Origin: an uncultured Muribaculum sp.
GTDB taxonomy: Bacteria; Bacteroidota; Bacteroidia; Bacteroidales; Muribaculaceae
Direction of reading: 5' to 3'
Assembly: GCA_910589555.1 (NCBI GenBank)
Contig: CAJUTE010000001.1
Span: 1-62,082, forward strand
Length of the DNA: 62,082 bases
The position numbers and the translations under genes were made by a program. Below are positions 27,001 to 35,928 of this stretch, in pieces (the stretch's first letter is position 1; the number at the start of each line of letters is the position of its first letter). The notes beneath the pieces are model-generated. The model was not told the DNA's origin and searched no databases. It saw nothing but the letters and a program-made list of their open reading frames with translations.

Positions 27001-28013
27001 ACGACGAGAAGGAGCTTATATTCCAGCGGTACTACCAAAGCCGGCACTCCAAAGGGAGCGACGGCGAGACAGGCACCGGAATAGGGCTGAACCTCGTGAG
27101 CGAATATGTGGCGATACACAACGGCTCCATTACCGTGACCGACACTCCCGGAGGGGGTTCGACATTCACCGTGGAGATACCCATAAAATCAGCCTCACGC
27201 AAAATCGACCTCACCGCCATAAGCGCCGACGATGCGGCGACGGCGGGAATCCAGGCAAAGCCGGTAGTGCTTGTTGTCGACGACAACTATGACATGGTCA
27301 ACTTCCTTAAGACCGAGCTGTCGAGCGACTATACCGTGATCGAAGCCTACGACGGCATGGAGGCTATCGACCTGCTGAAAGACCATCATGTCGATGTGAT
27401 CCTCAGCGACCTCATGATGCCGAGAATGGACGGAATTGAGCTGTGCCGACGCGTGAAAACCGACCGGCAGACACGCAACATCCCCGTCATCATCCTCACT
27501 GCCAAGCATGACGCAGGATCTGAAATCGAGGGGCTATCCCGCGGCGCCGACGATTACGTGACAAAACCCTTCAACAACGATGTGCTCAAAGTCAAAATCA
27601 GAAAGCTCGTGGAGCGATCCGAAAGCAAGCCGGCGCGCCGCACCACCATCAACCCCGAGCCGGAGCCTATAGAGATCACCCCGCTCGACGAGCAATTCAT
27701 AAACAAGGCGAAGAAATATGTCGAGGAAAACATATCCCGCAGCGACCTCAGCGTCGAAGAACTGAGCCGCGCCCTGGGTATGAGCCGTGTGCATCTCTAC
27801 AAGAAGATTCTCAAGCTCACCGAAAAGACTCCCATCGAGTTCATCAGGATTCTGAGGCTTAAACGCGCGGCCCAATATCTGCGCGAAAGCCAGCTCAACA
27901 TTTCGGAGATAGCCTACAAGCTCGGTTTTAACAATCCTAAATATTTCAGCCGGTATTTCCAGGAAGAATACGGAATGCCCCCATCGGAATATCAAAAGAG
28001 GGAGGGCAGATAA
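24048..28013 (+). CDS. Hybrid two-component system regulator (HTCS)
   Basis: From the ATG at 24048 (MSYIRLLTALLLLNISGVLYA, signal peptide) the protein has 1321 residues. An upstream in-frame start at 24018 is less likely because it overlaps the promoter. The order is: about 14 two-component propeller repeats (IWIGTPTGLNRYDGY), a Y_Y_Y domain, one membrane segment (ATIWAWIIYIALIALAGWM), HisKA with His834 in NVSHELRTPLT and HATPase (NLLSNAIKFTPRGG; TGTGIGLNLV). A receiver with Asp1121 in SDLMMPRMDG and an AraC-type DNA-binding domain (LGFNNPKYFSRYF) complete it. HTCS proteins bind a glycan in the periplasm and activate their own locus. It lies between the two arms, which it probably controls. 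Confidence 0.95.
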   Translation: MSYIRLLTALLLLNISGVLYAANYRFSRIEAEDGLSHNKVNALFKDRDGFLWIGTPTGLNRYDGYTVKTYREIPGDSTSMKYNYINDIRQDPRGYIWIHSGDAYIMYDPATETFNNDPAQIFNKMGINAAPQSIHIADGCIWFHVADDGLYCFSTGEAAKMPGIADNGHAINDIVEIPRGGGAAVLDSYGLLYFVNQNSEITHSDNRINTETGNQPVELKMTADNNGRIWIYGDNGLWVYNTHTNSWDDAPIQTGKNAPIVRAVAQDRAGNLWFGLDNDGIIVIDRAGNMERITMNPADPDGLGNNSITTIIADDDGNVWIGTQKKGVSAYNESEFKFGLVPLDDVNCAAPGEGNTCWIGTDSDGLKLLDRTTGKITSYPDAADGAKPAPITALTPSADGGIWIGTYNGGLKKFKNGAFTHYGKNKGIASENVWAILENPDGTVWVGTLGKGLQLMNPATGDIKSFTLGDSGLDTDYIISLCHGDNNKTYIGTTVGLFVYDPATGEITRFNNTRRDGENYYVSQVLYDSRGLLWIANDRQLNVYDPEKGTTVQVPLSRHSSVTYVLGLMEDNAGKIWVAIDGAVAAVHVAKNPDGDGYIFRNHIYTASDGLQNAVYNQRSLAKMKNGDIVIGGPYGLSYVSPANIRYNMISPDILFTNLYLGNTEIKPGQKYNGHVIMEKSINHADKITLRYNQNNFTIGFAANNYVQPASTSYYYKLDGIDQDWIECLKGVHHATFTNLSPGTYTLHVKAVNNDGVESSLERSIVITVTPPFWATIWAWIIYIALIALAGWMLYRAMKRAENRRIQEVKKAEYAKKQEELARMKDKFFTNVSHELRTPLTLIISPVESLLRESTDRQIKDRLQIVHGNAKRLLTLVNQLLDFRKNEESSLKYTGTTGDVIRFIRNILDSFVAQAERKEITLGFDTSVPRLDMEFDEDKLNKIVSNLLSNAIKFTPRGGNINLDINTAGNKLRISVADNGCGIADDEKELIFQRYYQSRHSKGSDGETGTGIGLNLVSEYVAIHNGSITVTDTPGGGSTFTVEIPIKSASRKIDLTAISADDAATAGIQAKPVVLVVDDNYDMVNFLKTELSSDYTVIEAYDGMEAIDLLKDHHVDVILSDLMMPRMDGIELCRRVKTDRQTRNIPVIILTAKHDAGSEIEGLSRGADDYVTKPFNNDVLKVKIRKLVERSESKPARRTTINPEPEPIEITPLDEQFINKAKKYVEENISRSDLSVEELSRALGMSRVHLYKKILKLTEKTPIEFIRILRLKRAAQYLRESQLNISEIAYKLGFNNPKYFSRYFQEEYGMPPSEYQKREGR

Positions 28014-28057
28014 CATTTCATACCCTTATTAAGAACATAGAGGATGCGTAAAATTCG

Positions 28058-28065
28058 TAAATTTG
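28058..28065 (+). promoter_or_regulatory. Candidate -7 element of the GH31-GH2-GH3 operon
   Basis: TAAATTTG matches the -7 consensus about 60 bases before the GH31 ATG at 28128. There is no clear -33 partner, which would suit a promoter activated by the HTCS. Confidence 0.45.
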
Positions 28066-28127
28066 CAATAACGATTTTTACGCATTCGTCTATTATACAC
28101 AATCTTAATTTGAAATACCGTAACTGT

Positions 28128-30995
28128 ATGAGAACTGCTTTTACCATGTCCCTGTTATCGGCATTCGCCCTGGTCACATTCAGCGGCTGTTCGTCGTCAG
28201 GCTATGAGAAAATTTCCGACGGTGTCATTGTGAGCGTCAATGACAAGGATGACAACGGAGCCGCCAAGGTGCGCCTTAAGGTGATCGGCGACAAGCTCAT
28301 CAGAGTGTCGGCGTCAGCCACCGGAAAATTTTCCTCCGACAGCAGCCTGATTATTGTCGACAACAATGAGAAAACGGCGTTTGACGTTGCCGCCGACGAT
28401 TCCATTGTGACCCTCACCACCGCCGCCCTTAAAGCCACGGTCAACCGCAGCAACGGCGCGGTGTCGTTCTACGACCTCAACGGAAAGCCTATCCTGCGCG
28501 AAGAAGAGGGCGGACGCAAGTTTGAACCGATTAATGTCCAGGGCACCGACGGATTCACTGTGACACAAAGCTTCCAATCACTCGACGACGATGAAGGTCT
28601 GTACGGTCTCGGACAGCATCAGAGCAACGAGTTCAACTACAAGCATAAAAACGAGGAACTGTTCCAGTACAACACTAAAGTATCGGTGCCGTTCATCGTT
28701 TCATCCAACAATTACGGTATTCTTTGGGACAGCTATTCATTGCTGCGCTGGGGAAATCCCAATCCTTATATGCAGCTCAACGAAGCCTTCACCCTTTATG
28801 ACAAGGAGGGCAAGGAGGGCGCGCTCACAGGAACCTACAAGCAGAAGGATGGCAAAGAGCTGTCACGTCGCGAAGAGCAGCTATACTTCGAGCATCTCAA
28901 ACGCGGCGACCTCGCCCATGTGGTGAATCTTCCCGAAGATTTTATGTACAACGGCTCTCACGTCACCTACGAGGGCGAAATAGAGCCGAAGGAATCAGGC
29001 GAATACAAGTTCATACTATATTATTCAGGCTATCAGACCGTGACTATCGACGGCAAGGAAGTGGTGCCCGAAAGATGGCGCACTGCATGGAACCCCAACA
29101 GCTACAAGTTCTCGGTAAATCTTGAAGCCGGAAAAAGAGTGCCCATCAAAATCGACTGGACCCCCAACGGCGCCGTCGCTTACTGCGGTCTGCGCGTCTA
29201 CGAGCCCAATGGCAAGGAGATGACATGGTGGGGCGAGATGCAGGACATGATCGACTACTACTTCGTGTATGGCGATGACATGGACGATGTGATAAAAGGC
29301 TACCGCAAGCTCACCGGCAAGGCTCCCATCATGCCTAAATGGGCGATGGGCTACTGGCAGAGCCGCGAGAAATACAACACCCAGGAAGAAGTGCTCTCGA
29401 CGCTCGCCGAATTCCGCAAGCGCCAAATTCCTATCGACAACATCGTGATCGACTGGCTGCACTGGAAGCAGGATTCATGGGGAAGCCACGAATTTGACCC
29501 CGCACGTTTCCCCGACCCCAAAGGCATGGTCGACTCAATCCACGACATGAACGGAAGAGTGATGGTGTCGGTATGGCCCAAATTCTATGTCACCACCGAG
29601 CATTTCAAGGAATTTGACGAAAAAGGATGGATGTATCAGCAGGCTATCACCGACAGCATCCGTGACTGGGTGGGTCCCGGCTACCTCGGATCATTCTACG
29701 ATGCTTATTCTCCCGGAGCGCGCAAACTGTTCTGGAGCCAGATCGCCGACCACTATGTGCCCCTCGGCATCGACGCATGGTGGATGGACGCGAGCGAACC
29801 CAACATCCGCGACTGCACCGACATCGAATACCGTAAAGACCTCGCCGGTCCCACCGCGCTCGGTCCCACCGCAAAATACTTCAATGCCTACGCGCTCATG
29901 AATGCCGAGGCGATATATGACGGACAGCGCGAAACCGACAATGACAAGCGCGTGTTCCTCCTCACCCGCTCAGGATTTGCCGGACAGCAGCGCTATTCAA
30001 CTGCCACTTGGAGCGGCGACATCGCCACACGCTGGGAGGATATGGAAGCCCAGATTTCGGCAGGATTGAACTTCTCAATCAGCGGTGTGCCCTGGTGGAC
30101 CATGGACATCGGCGGATTCTGTGTCGAGGACCGCTACGTTGCGGGTGAAAAAGAGTTCCGCAAAACCGGCAAGGAGAATGCCGACATGAAGGAGTGGCGC
30201 GAGTTGAACACCCGCTGGTATCAGTTCGGAGCCTTCTCTCCCCTGTTCCGCGCCCACGGTCAGTATCCTTTCCGCGAGATATACAACATAGCTCCCGAAG
30301 GACACCCCGCCTACAAGTCGATACTCTACTACACCAAGCTGCGTTACAACCTCATGCCCTACATCTACTCTCTAGCCGGCATGACCCACTTCGACGACTA
30401 TACCATCATGCGTCCTATGGTGATGGACTTCGCAGCCGATGGCGCCACTCACGACATAAAAGACCAGTATATGTTCGGACCGGCGTTCATGGTGGCGCCC
30501 GTCTACAAGTACGGAGCCCGCAGCCGCGAGGTATATTTCCCGCAGAACAGCCTGTGGTACAACTTCTACACCGGCAAGGCAATCGAGGGAGGACAGACTC
30601 TCGACATCGCCGCACCCTACGAGCAGATACCTCTATTCGTGCGCTCAGGATCAATCATTCCTGTTGGCGGCGACATCCAGTCGACTGCCGAAGAATCAGC
30701 TGAACCGGTGACCATCCTCGTATACGGCGGACGCAACGGAGCCTTCACTCTCTATGAAGACGAAGGCGTGAACTACAACTACGAGAAGGGACAGTTTGCC
30801 AAGATTCCTCTCACCTACGACAACGCCACCTCCACACTCACCATCGGCGACCGCCAAGGCGAGTATCCGGGCATGAAAGCCCGCCGGAGCTTCAACGTAG
30901 TCAAGATTGATGCCGCTCATCCCGTTGCCAATCCGGTCAAGGCAAAAGGCAAGACCGTTGAATATGACGGAGCTGCGGTTAAAATCCAACTTTAA
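28128..30995 (+). CDS. GH31 alpha-xylosidase-like lipoprotein with PA14 insert
   Basis: The ATG at 28128 gives a lipoprotein signal (FSGCSSS) and a 955-residue enzyme; the longer frame from 28044 lacks a signal. The GH31 core shows IDNIVIDWLHWK, the nucleophile Asp554 in AWWMDASEPN, and SGVPWWTMDIGGF. A PA14-like domain (about residues 245-365, EPKESGEYKFILYYSGYQ) is inserted in the N-terminal region, the architecture of characterised xyloglucan-active alpha-xylosidases. It should remove alpha-1,6-xylose from xyloglucan oligosaccharides. The Cys is followed by SSSG with no acidic residues, so a periplasmic location is more likely than the surface. Confidence 0.9.
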   Translation: MRTAFTMSLLSAFALVTFSGCSSSGYEKISDGVIVSVNDKDDNGAAKVRLKVIGDKLIRVSASATGKFSSDSSLIIVDNNEKTAFDVAADDSIVTLTTAALKATVNRSNGAVSFYDLNGKPILREEEGGRKFEPINVQGTDGFTVTQSFQSLDDDEGLYGLGQHQSNEFNYKHKNEELFQYNTKVSVPFIVSSNNYGILWDSYSLLRWGNPNPYMQLNEAFTLYDKEGKEGALTGTYKQKDGKELSRREEQLYFEHLKRGDLAHVVNLPEDFMYNGSHVTYEGEIEPKESGEYKFILYYSGYQTVTIDGKEVVPERWRTAWNPNSYKFSVNLEAGKRVPIKIDWTPNGAVAYCGLRVYEPNGKEMTWWGEMQDMIDYYFVYGDDMDDVIKGYRKLTGKAPIMPKWAMGYWQSREKYNTQEEVLSTLAEFRKRQIPIDNIVIDWLHWKQDSWGSHEFDPARFPDPKGMVDSIHDMNGRVMVSVWPKFYVTTEHFKEFDEKGWMYQQAITDSIRDWVGPGYLGSFYDAYSPGARKLFWSQIADHYVPLGIDAWWMDASEPNIRDCTDIEYRKDLAGPTALGPTAKYFNAYALMNAEAIYDGQRETDNDKRVFLLTRSGFAGQQRYSTATWSGDIATRWEDMEAQISAGLNFSISGVPWWTMDIGGFCVEDRYVAGEKEFRKTGKENADMKEWRELNTRWYQFGAFSPLFRAHGQYPFREIYNIAPEGHPAYKSILYYTKLRYNLMPYIYSLAGMTHFDDYTIMRPMVMDFAADGATHDIKDQYMFGPAFMVAPVYKYGARSREVYFPQNSLWYNFYTGKAIEGGQTLDIAAPYEQIPLFVRSGSIIPVGGDIQSTAEESAEPVTILVYGGRNGAFTLYEDEGVNYNYEKGQFAKIPLTYDNATSTLTIGDRQGEYPGMKARRSFNVVKIDAAHPVANPVKAKGKTVEYDGAAVKIQL

Positions 30996-31010
30996 TCTGA
31001 CTGATTCTTC

Positions 31011-33533
31011 ATGCAAATACTCAAGTTTATCGCAAGTTTTCTGGTTGTGACGGCTCTCATGAGCTGCCACAACCGGGAAAATGCTTCCGACTCTTCACGT
31101 GAAGAGTTTAACACCGGCTGGCGCTTCGCGTTGATCGACAACGACAGCGTGGCATCCCCCGCCTATGATGACAGCAATTGGCGTAAGCTAAATCTCCCGC
31201 ATGACTGGGCGATAGAAGGCGATTTCAGCGAAAGCAATCCTTCAGGCACAGGCGGCGGAGCGCTGCCCGGCGGCATAGGATGGTATCGCAAGGACTTCGT
31301 TGTCCCCGAATCCGACAAAGGAAAGCAGATTTATATCGACTTTGACGGCGCCTACATGAACGCGTCGGTCTACGTCAACGGCAACTACCTCGGCACACGC
31401 CCCTACGGCTATGCTTCGTTCAGCTATGACATCTCCCCCTACGTGAAATATGGCGAGGAGAATGTGATTGCCGTTAAGGTCGACAATGCCGAGCAGCCCA
31501 ACTCACGCTGGTATTCAGGATGCGGCATATACCGCAATGTGTGGATGCGTGTCCTTGACCCGATCCATGTGGCGCAATGGGGACAGGCGGTCATTGCCAC
31601 CGTCAACGGCGGCACCGGCACTCTCGACATCACCACAGAGATTGAAAATAACAGCGACGGCGATGCCGCCATCACAATCAGCTCTAACCTGATAGCTCCC
31701 GATGGCAAGAAAGTCGCTGAGAGCGCCGAGCAAACCGTTGATTTGTCAAAAGCTGACAGCATCACCACCGTCAGCTCGCAAATCACCTTAAAGAATCCAC
31801 GCCTTTGGAGTACCGACACTCCCGACCGCTACACGCTCGTGACCGTCATAAAGGATGCCGCCACAGGCAAGACACTCGACACTTACAGCACTGTCACCGG
31901 ATTCCGCACATTTGAGTTTGACGCTGAGAAAGGATTCTCGCTCAACGGCAAACCGATGAAGATAAACGGAGTGTGCCTCCATCACGACGCCGGAGCCCTC
32001 GGCGCTGTGGTGAATCGCCGCGCCATTGAACGCCAGCTCGAAATAATGAAAGAGATGGGCGTGAACGCCATACGCTCCTCCCACAATCCTCCGGCTCCCG
32101 AACTGCTTGAGCTATGCGACAGCATGGGGCTGATGGTGATGGACGAGACCTTCGATATGTGGCGCAAGAAAAAGACCGCCCATGACTATTCGAGATATTT
32201 TGACGAATGGCACGAAAAAGACCTTACGGATCTGGTGAAGCGCGACCGCAACCATCCGTCGGTGTTCATGTGGAGCATCGGCAACGAGGTGCTGGAGCAA
32301 TGGAGCGATGCCAAGGCTGACACTCTGTCGCTGGAGCAAGCCAACCTCATCCTGAATTTCGGGCACAGCAAGGAGATGCTTGCCAACGAAGGGGAGATGT
32401 CGGTCAACTCGCTTCTCACGAAAAAACTCGCCGACATGACCCGCCGGTATGACCCGTCGCGTCCGGTCACCGCAGGATGCAACGAGCCCAATCCGGGCAA
32501 CCACCTGTTCCGCTCAGGAGCGCTCGACATAATCGGCTATAACTATCATGATGATTGGTTCAAGGATGTTCCCAAGAACTTCCCCGGCAAGCCGTTTATC
32601 ATCACCGAGAGCGTTTCGGCGCTCATGACACGCGGATATTACCGTATGCCCTCCGACAGTATGTTCATCTGGCCCAAACGCTGGGATATACCCTTCTACG
32701 ACGAATCATTCTCATGCTCGTCATACGACAACTGCCACGTGCCCTGGGGCAACACTCACGAAGGCACATTGCGGCACGTGGAGGAAAATGACTTCATCAT
32801 GGGTCAGTTCATCTGGACAGGATTTGATTACCTCGGAGAGCCGACACCCTACGGCTGGCCCGCACGAAGCTCCTATTTCGGAATCGTCGACCTCGCCGGA
32901 TTCCCCAAGGATGTCTACTATATGTATCAGAGCCAATGGCGTCCCGACAAGACCGTGCTGCATCTGTTCCCCCACTGGAACTGGGAGGATGGTCAGGAGA
33001 TCGATATGTGGGCTTACTACAACAATGCCGACGAGGTGGAACTGTTTGTCAACGGTGAATCACAGGGTGTACGTCATCCCGAACCGGGCAAATATCACTC
33101 CTCATGGCGTGTCACCTATCATCCCGGAGCCGTGTCGATCGTGAGCCGCAAGGATGGCAAGGAGGTGGCTCGGCAAGAGATAAAGACAGCCTCCGCGCCT
33201 GCCGCGATAAGGCTGACCCCCGACCGCTCAGTCATCACCGCCGATGGAAAAGACCTGTGCTACGTCACCGCTGAAATCGTTGACAAGGACGGAAACGTGT
33301 GTCCCACCGCCGACAATGAGATAACCTTCACCGTAAACGGAGCCGGCGCAAACGTGGGAGTCGACAATGGATCGCCCATATCGCTCGAACGCTTCAAGGC
33401 TGACCACCGCAAGGCTTTCAACGGCAAAGCGTTGCTCATAGTGCAGAACGACGGCAACACCGGCGACATCACCATCGAAGCAACTTCGCCCGGACTATCT
33501 GAAGCAAAATCAATCGTAAAGACCAAACACTAA
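31011..33533 (+). CDS. GH2 beta-galactosidase-like enzyme
   Basis: This 840-residue protein begins with a lipobox (LMSC, then HNREN). The GH2 sugar-binding jelly roll, Ig-like and TIM-barrel domains follow, with acid/base Glu426 in WSIGNEVLE and nucleophile Glu533 in FIITESVSAL. A C-terminal DUF4982-like domain and an Ig-like domain (about 660-840) are present. In the context of GH31 and GH5 it probably removes terminal beta-galactose from xyloglucan side chains. It starts 15 bases after the GH31 stop and is followed five bases later by GH3, so the three genes form one operon. Confidence 0.9.
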   Translation: MQILKFIASFLVVTALMSCHNRENASDSSREEFNTGWRFALIDNDSVASPAYDDSNWRKLNLPHDWAIEGDFSESNPSGTGGGALPGGIGWYRKDFVVPESDKGKQIYIDFDGAYMNASVYVNGNYLGTRPYGYASFSYDISPYVKYGEENVIAVKVDNAEQPNSRWYSGCGIYRNVWMRVLDPIHVAQWGQAVIATVNGGTGTLDITTEIENNSDGDAAITISSNLIAPDGKKVAESAEQTVDLSKADSITTVSSQITLKNPRLWSTDTPDRYTLVTVIKDAATGKTLDTYSTVTGFRTFEFDAEKGFSLNGKPMKINGVCLHHDAGALGAVVNRRAIERQLEIMKEMGVNAIRSSHNPPAPELLELCDSMGLMVMDETFDMWRKKKTAHDYSRYFDEWHEKDLTDLVKRDRNHPSVFMWSIGNEVLEQWSDAKADTLSLEQANLILNFGHSKEMLANEGEMSVNSLLTKKLADMTRRYDPSRPVTAGCNEPNPGNHLFRSGALDIIGYNYHDDWFKDVPKNFPGKPFIITESVSALMTRGYYRMPSDSMFIWPKRWDIPFYDESFSCSSYDNCHVPWGNTHEGTLRHVEENDFIMGQFIWTGFDYLGEPTPYGWPARSSYFGIVDLAGFPKDVYYMYQSQWRPDKTVLHLFPHWNWEDGQEIDMWAYYNNADEVELFVNGESQGVRHPEPGKYHSSWRVTYHPGAVSIVSRKDGKEVARQEIKTASAPAAIRLTPDRSVITADGKDLCYVTAEIVDKDGNVCPTADNEITFTVNGAGANVGVDNGSPISLERFKADHRKAFNGKALLIVQNDGNTGDITIEATSPGLSEAKSIVKTKH

Positions 33534-33538
33534 TTCTT

Positions 33539-35797
33539 ATGAATCTAAAAACCATATTACTATCCATGGCTATCACGTCAACATCGATAGCCGCGGCTCA
33601 ACAGCCGGTGTACCTCGACAAAACAAAGCCTATTGAGGATCGCGTGGAAGATGCACTGTCACGCATGACTCTTGAGGAGAAAGTGAAAATGTGCCACGCC
33701 CAGGGCAAATTCTCAAGCCCCGGAGTGCCCCGTCTCGGCATCCCTGAAATATGGATGAGCGACGGTCCCCACGGTGTGCGCGCCGAAATCAACTGGAACG
33801 ACTGGGGATACTCCAACTGGAAAAACGACTCCATCACCGCATTTCCCGCATTGACAGCCCTCGCCGCCACGTGGAACCCTGAAATGTCGGCTATATATGG
33901 CAAAAATGTGGGCGAAGAGGCGCGTTTCCGCGAAAAGGATGTGCTTCTCGGTCCCGGTGTCAACATCTACCGCACTCCGCTCAACGGACGCAACTTCGAG
34001 TATATGGGCGAGGATCCCTACCTTGCCGGAGAGATGGTGGTGCCCTACATTCAGGAATTGCAGAAGAACGGTGTCGCCGCCTGTGTGAAGCATTTCGCCC
34101 TCAACAATCAGGAGAAGTGGCGCGGCAATGTCAACGTAGTGCTCTCTGACCGCGCCCTGTATGAAATATACCTTCCGGCATTCAAGAAAGCGGTGCAGGA
34201 TGGCAAGGCATGGTCGATAATGGGCGCCTACAACCAGATATGGAATCAGCACTGCTGCCACAATGACCGCCTGCTCAACAAGATTCTCCGCGATGAATGG
34301 GGATTTGACGGGGTGGTTATCACCGACTGGGGCGGAGCTCATGACACCAAGGAATCGGCTCTCAACGGACTCGACATCGAGATGGGTTCATTCACCAACG
34401 GATTGACCAGCGAAAGCGAGTTCACATTTGACGATTATTATCTGGGCAACCCCTACCTTGAAATGTTGAAGAAAGGCGAAGTGCCCGACTCTACAGTCGA
34501 CGCGAAGGCCCGCAACATCCTCCGCCTCATCTTCCGCACGGCAATGAATTCCGACAAGCCTTACGGCTCAATCACCACACCCGAGCACTATGCCGCCGCA
34601 AAGCAGATAGGCGACGAGGCGATAGTGCTGCTTAAGAACAACGGCATCCTCCCGCTCGATCCGGCAAAATACCGCAACATCCTCGTGGTGGGTGAAAACG
34701 CAGTGCGCCTGCTCAACGAAGGGGGCGGTTCTTCGGAACTGAAAGTTAAAGATATGTTCTCTCCGCTTGAAGCGATAAAGGCGGTTTACGGCGATGGCGT
34801 AAAATATGCCGAAGGCTACCGCACGGGACGCCCCATGTATGAAAAGGAGGATATCATCCCTCAAGCCATTCTCGACTCTCTGCGCAATCAGGCTGTGGAG
34901 ATGGCTAAAGATGCCGATGCTGTCATCTACATAGGCGGACTTAACAAGAACGGATTCCAGGATTGCGAGGCTTCTGACCGCCGTGAATACAACCTTCCAT
35001 GGAATCAGGACCTCATCATCGAGGAGCTTGCCGCTGCCAACCCCAACCTCATGGTGGCAAACGTGTCGGGCAACGCATACGCTATGCCTTGGATCGACAA
35101 GGTTCCCGCCGTGCTGCAAAGCTGGTATCTCGGCACCATGATCGGTCCGTCAATGGCAGATGTGATCTCAGGCAAGGTTAATCCGAGCGGCAAACTGCCC
35201 TTCTCGTTCCCTCGCCGCCTTGAAGACAACAGCGCCCACTATTTCGGTGAAAGGTCATATCCCGGCATCGAGCAGGCTACCGATGGCGGAAATGCCGCTG
35301 CCGACCTCGCCGGAGCCGACGTCAACGTGGGCAAGAATCCCGAACAGGAATATCTTGACGATATCTTCGTAGGCTACCGCTGGCATGACACCAAGAAAAT
35401 TCCGGCGCTGTTCCCCTTTGGACACGGACTGAGCTACACCACATTTGAATACGGCAAGCCGGTTCTCTCTGCCAAGGAAATGGGCGCCGACGGCTCCATC
35501 ACAGTCTCTGTGCCTGTCACCAACACCGGAACATCCGAAGGCAAAGAGGTGGTGCAGCTCTACATCTCCGATGAGAAATCATCGCTTCCGCGTCCGCTGA
35601 AAGAGCTGAAAGAGTTCAAGAAAATCAGCCTCGCGCCGGGTGAAACCAAAACCGTCGAATTCACCATCACTCCCGAAGCGCTGAAATTCTTCGATGACAA
35701 AGCTCATGAATGGGTTGCCGAACCGGGCAAATTCAAAGCGCTCATAGGTTCGTCAAGCACCGACATACGCGCCAACGCGCAATTCTCATACAAATAG
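33539..35797 (+). CDS. GH3 beta-glucosidase
   Basis: The 752-residue enzyme has a signal peptide (MAITSTSIAAAQ) and the two GH3 domains plus a C-terminal Fn3-like domain. Motifs include KHFALNNQEKWR, the nucleophile Asp263 in GVVITDWGGAHD, and ALFPFGHGLSYT. GH3 enzymes of such loci release glucose from the ends of oligosaccharides after GH31 has removed xylose. It is the last gene of the plus-strand arm and is followed by a strong terminator. Non-lipidated and probably periplasmic. Confidence 0.92.
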   Translation: MNLKTILLSMAITSTSIAAAQQPVYLDKTKPIEDRVEDALSRMTLEEKVKMCHAQGKFSSPGVPRLGIPEIWMSDGPHGVRAEINWNDWGYSNWKNDSITAFPALTALAATWNPEMSAIYGKNVGEEARFREKDVLLGPGVNIYRTPLNGRNFEYMGEDPYLAGEMVVPYIQELQKNGVAACVKHFALNNQEKWRGNVNVVLSDRALYEIYLPAFKKAVQDGKAWSIMGAYNQIWNQHCCHNDRLLNKILRDEWGFDGVVITDWGGAHDTKESALNGLDIEMGSFTNGLTSESEFTFDDYYLGNPYLEMLKKGEVPDSTVDAKARNILRLIFRTAMNSDKPYGSITTPEHYAAAKQIGDEAIVLLKNNGILPLDPAKYRNILVVGENAVRLLNEGGGSSELKVKDMFSPLEAIKAVYGDGVKYAEGYRTGRPMYEKEDIIPQAILDSLRNQAVEMAKDADAVIYIGGLNKNGFQDCEASDRREYNLPWNQDLIIEELAAANPNLMVANVSGNAYAMPWIDKVPAVLQSWYLGTMIGPSMADVISGKVNPSGKLPFSFPRRLEDNSAHYFGERSYPGIEQATDGGNAAADLAGADVNVGKNPEQEYLDDIFVGYRWHDTKKIPALFPFGHGLSYTTFEYGKPVLSAKEMGADGSITVSVPVTNTGTSEGKEVVQLYISDEKSSLPRPLKELKEFKKISLAPGETKTVEFTITPEALKFFDDKAHEWVAEPGKFKALIGSSSTDIRANAQFSYK

Positions 35798-35868
35798 GTC
35801 AATCCAAGCCACTAAAAACACATTAAGTATTCTGTAAACATGGTTCTAAGGTAAAAGACGGTTGACGT

Positions 35869-35907
35869 AGCGGGGGACGCCAAGACGGCATCCCCCGCTC
35901 TTTTTTT
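35869..35907 (+). terminator. Terminator of the HTCS-GH31-GH2-GH3 arm
   Basis: A 13-bp GC-rich stem with one mismatch (35869-35881 with 35887-35899) is followed by seven T residues on the plus strand. Confidence 0.9.
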
Positions 35908-35928
35908 GAGGTAACCTGCCGGACACCG

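Noticed and set aside
35869..35907. Hairpin as a bidirectional terminator also serving the minus-strand uvrA2 gene
   Set aside because: The T run is present only on the plus strand, so I assign it to the GH3 operon alone.
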